Assembly: GCF_002165135.1 (NCBI RefSeq)
Contig: NZ_NFZQ01000017.1
Location: 22,212 to 86,211, forward strand
Length of the DNA: 64,000 nucleotides
Source: Pseudomonas sp. SID14000
GTDB taxonomy: Bacteria; Pseudomonadota; Gammaproteobacteria; Pseudomonadales; Pseudomonadaceae
Direction of reading: 5' to 3'
The notes under the pieces are model-generated. The model did no database searches, was not told the DNA's origin, and saw only the letters and a program-made list of their open reading frames with translations. This document shows, in pieces, positions 61,873 through 64,000 of this stretch (the stretch's first letter is position 1; the number at the start of each line of letters is the position of its first letter). The position numbers and the translations under genes are program-made.

Positions 61873-63021
61873 ATGATCCGCAGCAAACTGCCGAATGTCG
61901 GCACGACCATCTTCACTACCATGTCCCAGCTCGCCGTGCAGACTGGCGCGCTCAACCTGTCGCAAGGTTTCCCCGACTTCAATGGCCCGCAGGCGCTGCT
62001 CGATGCAGTCGGCCGGCATGTGGCCGCCGGGCATAACCAGTATTCGCCGATGACCGGCCTGCCGACCCTGCGCCAGCAGGTGGCGGCCAAGGTCGCGCGG
62101 CTGTATGGCGCGCAGCTGGATGCCGACCAGGAAGTGACCATCACCCCCGGCGCCACCGAGGCGATCTTCTGCGCCATCCAGGCAGTGGTGCATGCCGGTG
62201 ACGAGGTGATTGTCTTCGACCCTTGCTACGACAGCTACGAGCCGTCCGTGGAACTGGCCGGTGGCCGCTGCGTGCATGTACAGCTGAGCGACGGCGATTT
62301 CCGCATCGACTGGCAGAAGTTCAGCGATGCCCTCAGCCCGCGTACGCGCATGGTCATCCTCAATTCGCCACACAATCCCAGCGGCGCGCTGATTACCCGA
62401 GAAGACCTCGACCAGTTGGCCCGGCTTATCGCTGATCGCGATATCTACCTGGTCAGCGACGAGGTCTACGAGCACCTGGTGTATGACGGTGTGCGCCATG
62501 CCAGCGTGCTGGCCCACGAGCAGCTGTACCCGCGTGCCTTCGTGGTCAGCTCGTTCGGCAAGACTTACCACGTTACCGGCTGGAAGACCGGCTACGTGAT
62601 TGCCCCGCCGGCGCTGAGCGCCGAGCTGCGCAAGGTGCACCAGTACGTGAACTTCTGCGGCGTGACCCCGCTGCAGTGCGCCTTGGCCGATTTCATGGCC
62701 GAGCACCCCGAGCATATCGATGAACTGCCGGCCTTCTACCAGGCCAAGCGTGACCTGTTCTGCGGCTTGCTGGAGGGCTCGCGGTTCCGTTTCAGCCGCA
62801 CGGCGGGTACCTATTTCCAGCTGGTGGACTATTCGCAGATCCGCCCGGACCTGAACGATGTCGACATGTCGCTGTGGCTGACCCGTGAGCACGGCGTGGC
62901 GACCATTCCGGTGTCGGTGTTCTACCAGCAACCCATCCCCGAGCAACGCCTGGTCCGCCTGTGCTTTGCCAAACGAGAGGAGACGCTGCGTCAGGCAGCG
63001 GAAAGACTATGCGCGATCTGA
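61873..63021 (+). CDS. ybdL: methionine aminotransferase (YbdL type)
   Basis: A 382-residue class I PLP aminotransferase. It has LSQGFPDFNGP, YSPMTGLPTLRQ, NSPHNPSGA and the PLP lysine in SSFGKTYHVTGWK. YbdL-type enzymes prefer methionine, with wider use of glutamine-like substrates, and make 2-oxo acids including 4-methylthio-2-oxobutanoate. It overlaps the nitrilase-family gene by 13 bp, forming a transaminase/omega-amidase pair. Confidence 0.9.
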   Translation: MIRSKLPNVGTTIFTTMSQLAVQTGALNLSQGFPDFNGPQALLDAVGRHVAAGHNQYSPMTGLPTLRQQVAAKVARLYGAQLDADQEVTITPGATEAIFCAIQAVVHAGDEVIVFDPCYDSYEPSVELAGGRCVHVQLSDGDFRIDWQKFSDALSPRTRMVILNSPHNPSGALITREDLDQLARLIADRDIYLVSDEVYEHLVYDGVRHASVLAHEQLYPRAFVVSSFGKTYHVTGWKTGYVIAPPALSAELRKVHQYVNFCGVTPLQCALADFMAEHPEHIDELPAFYQAKRDLFCGLLEGSRFRFSRTAGTYFQLVDYSQIRPDLNDVDMSLWLTREHGVATIPVSVFYQQPIPEQRLVRLCFAKREETLRQAAERLCAI

Positions 63022-63800
63022 GCACACTGCCAAACCTGAAAGTCGCCCTGGTGCAGACCACCCTGGCCTGGCACGACCGCGAGGCCAACTATGCGCACTT
63101 CGAGGTGCTGCTGGAGCAGGTGGGCGAAGTGGACCTGGTGATCCTGCCGGAAATGTTTACCACTGGTTTTTCCATGCAATCGGAAAGCCTGTGCGAGCCG
63201 GAAAACGGCCCGACCTACAAATGGCTGAAGGCCCAGGCGAAGAAGTACGACACGGTGATTACCGGCAGCGTGATCATCCAGGCCGCTGATGGCAGCCACC
63301 GCAACCGCCTGCTGTGGGCGCGGCCGGATGGCGAGATCCTGCATTACGACAAGCGCCACCTGTTCCGCATGGCCGGTGAGCACAAGCATTACACCCCTGG
63401 CGAGCGCCAGGTGCAGTTCGAGCTCAAGGGCTGGCGGATTCGCCCGTTGATCTGCTACGACCTGCGCTTCCCGGTGTGGAGCCGCGATGCCCAGGACACC
63501 GACCTGTTGCTGTACACCGCCAACTGGCCGGCTGCGCGCCGCCAGCACTGGAACCGCCTGTTGCCGGCGCGGGGTATCGAGAATCTGTGCTATGTGGCGG
63601 CGGTGAACCGGGTGGGCACCGACGGCAAGGGCTTTGCCTACTCCGGCGACAGCCAGGTGCTGGACTTCCAGGGTGAGAGCCTGCTCAGTGCCGGGGAGGC
63701 CGATGGGGTGTTCACCGCGGTGTTGAGCGCGGCGGAGCTGGCGGCCTACCGGGCCAAGTTCCCGGCCAACCTGGATGCCGACACCTTCGAGCTGCACTGA
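63009..63800 (+). CDS. yafV: omega-amidase (YafV-type nitrilase family)
   Basis: A 263-residue carbon-nitrogen hydrolase with the Glu-Lys-Cys triad in ILPEMFTTGF, YDKRHLFRM and LICYDLRFPVW. It hydrolyses 2-oxoglutaramate, the product of glutamine transamination by the preceding enzyme. ATG 63009 lies inside the end of ybdL, so the two are translationally coupled. Confidence 0.9.
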   Translation: MRDLSTLPNLKVALVQTTLAWHDREANYAHFEVLLEQVGEVDLVILPEMFTTGFSMQSESLCEPENGPTYKWLKAQAKKYDTVITGSVIIQAADGSHRNRLLWARPDGEILHYDKRHLFRMAGEHKHYTPGERQVQFELKGWRIRPLICYDLRFPVWSRDAQDTDLLLYTANWPAARRQHWNRLLPARGIENLCYVAAVNRVGTDGKGFAYSGDSQVLDFQGESLLSAGEADGVFTAVLSAAELAAYRAKFPANLDADTFELH

Positions 63801-63802
63801 CA

Positions 63803-63890
63803 GCCTGTACCGGCCTCTTCGCGGGTAAACCCGCTCCCACAGGTAGCGCACAGTACTCAAAATCTGTGAGGACCCTGTGGGAGCGGGTTT
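63803..63890. repeat. REP pair interrupted by an IS
   Basis: 'cctgtaccggcctcttcgcg...cccacagg' faces 'cctgtgggagcgggttt', after which the expected 'acccgcgaagagg' is missing and IS sequence begins. The second REP unit is cut in its palindrome loop. Confidence 0.9.
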
Positions 63891-64000
63891 GTTCTGGTCA
63901 AGTATTTCCGGACACCGGTTACGGTGATCAAGCCGCCTGCTGCTCCATAGCTATTGGTGACAGGTAGTCGTTGTAGCTGTGGAGCCTGATTCGGTTGTAG
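63890..64000 (-). mobile_element. IS3-family (IS150-like) insertion sequence, left end
   Basis: The terminal sequence from 63890 ('tgttctggtcaagtatttcc', then 'ggaca') has the layout of IS150-group inverted repeats (TGTACTG...GGACA). The element is cut by the window edge, so its other end and target duplication are not visible. It contains the transposase end given in the next entry. Confidence 0.8.
63928..64000 (-). CDS. IS3-family transposase OrfB, C-terminal end (partial)
   Basis: The minus strand reads YNRIRLHSYNDYLSPIAMEQ then QAA and a stop. This is the conserved end of the integrase-core transposase of IS3 elements (Y-N-x-x-R-x-H-x-x-L-x-x-x-SP). Only 23 residues are inside the window. 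Confidence 0.88.
   Translation of the reverse strand, partial: YNRIRLHSYNDYLSPIAMEQQAA

Overview
The window is high-GC chromosome from a fluorescent Pseudomonas, most likely of the P. putida group. The evidence is the gene order (hmp - dsbB - cyoABCDE; queA - tgt - yajC - secDF - suhB - trmJ - cysE - isc - ndk - rlmN - pilF - rodZ - ispG - hisS - bamB - der), the protein sequences themselves, and about a dozen REP elements with the typical 'gggagcgggtttacccgcg' core. No rRNA, CRISPR array, prophage or integrase is visible. One tRNA (Leu, CAA) is present.

Layout. 0.2-3.8 kb: a YkgJ-type gene and cheV, then an AT-richer cassette with a short Rhs-core protein whose C-terminus looks like a RelA/SpoT nucleotidyltransferase. 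It lies between degenerate copies of the 3' ends of those two host genes. 3.8-6.7 kb: divergent norR/fhpR and hmp (nitric oxide detoxification) with a sigma54-type promoter. 6.9-13.1 kb: a possible leader peptide and hairpin, dsbB, and the cytochrome bo3 operon cyoABCDE behind a perfect ANR box. 13.4-18.9 kb: alaC, a predicted GxSxG hydrolase, a second YkgJ-type protein, a DUF3077-like gene behind a strikingly structured leader, a 59-bp perfect inverted repeat with a 34-bp tandem repeat, a GNAT enzyme and a membrane protein. 19.0-24.6 kb: selD-selU divergent from a PhnCDE-like ABC transporter, probably a selenium module.

24.7-36.1 kb looks accessory: a truncated bestrophin gene, a GNAT gene, a GlxA-type regulator facing an amino-acid-type ABC transporter plus amidase, a heavily damaged periplasmic broad-specificity racemase gene, and a cluster matching the D-glutamate utilisation locus dguR/dguABC. 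36.4-60.4 kb is core housekeeping: tRNA-Leu, queuosine synthesis, Sec accessory proteins, SuhB/TrmJ/CysE, the complete ISC iron-sulfur cluster operon, Ndk, and the RlmN-PilF-RodZ-IspG-HisS-YfgM-BamB-Der string. A second short Rhs orphan (60.7-61.7 kb) sits between der and a methionine aminotransferase / omega-amidase pair, again bracketed by a direct repeat of local host sequence. The right edge cuts an IS3-family (IS150-like) element that has inserted into a REP.

The observations most worth following are: (1) the Rhs-RelA/SpoT-like putative toxin with no visible immunity gene; (2) both Rhs cassettes being bracketed by duplicated host sequence, which suggests a shared way of being gained; (3) the multi-stem leader RNA, with two alternative partners for one heptamer, ahead of the DUF3077-like gene; (4) the decaying racemase gene beside a D-amino-acid catabolic locus.
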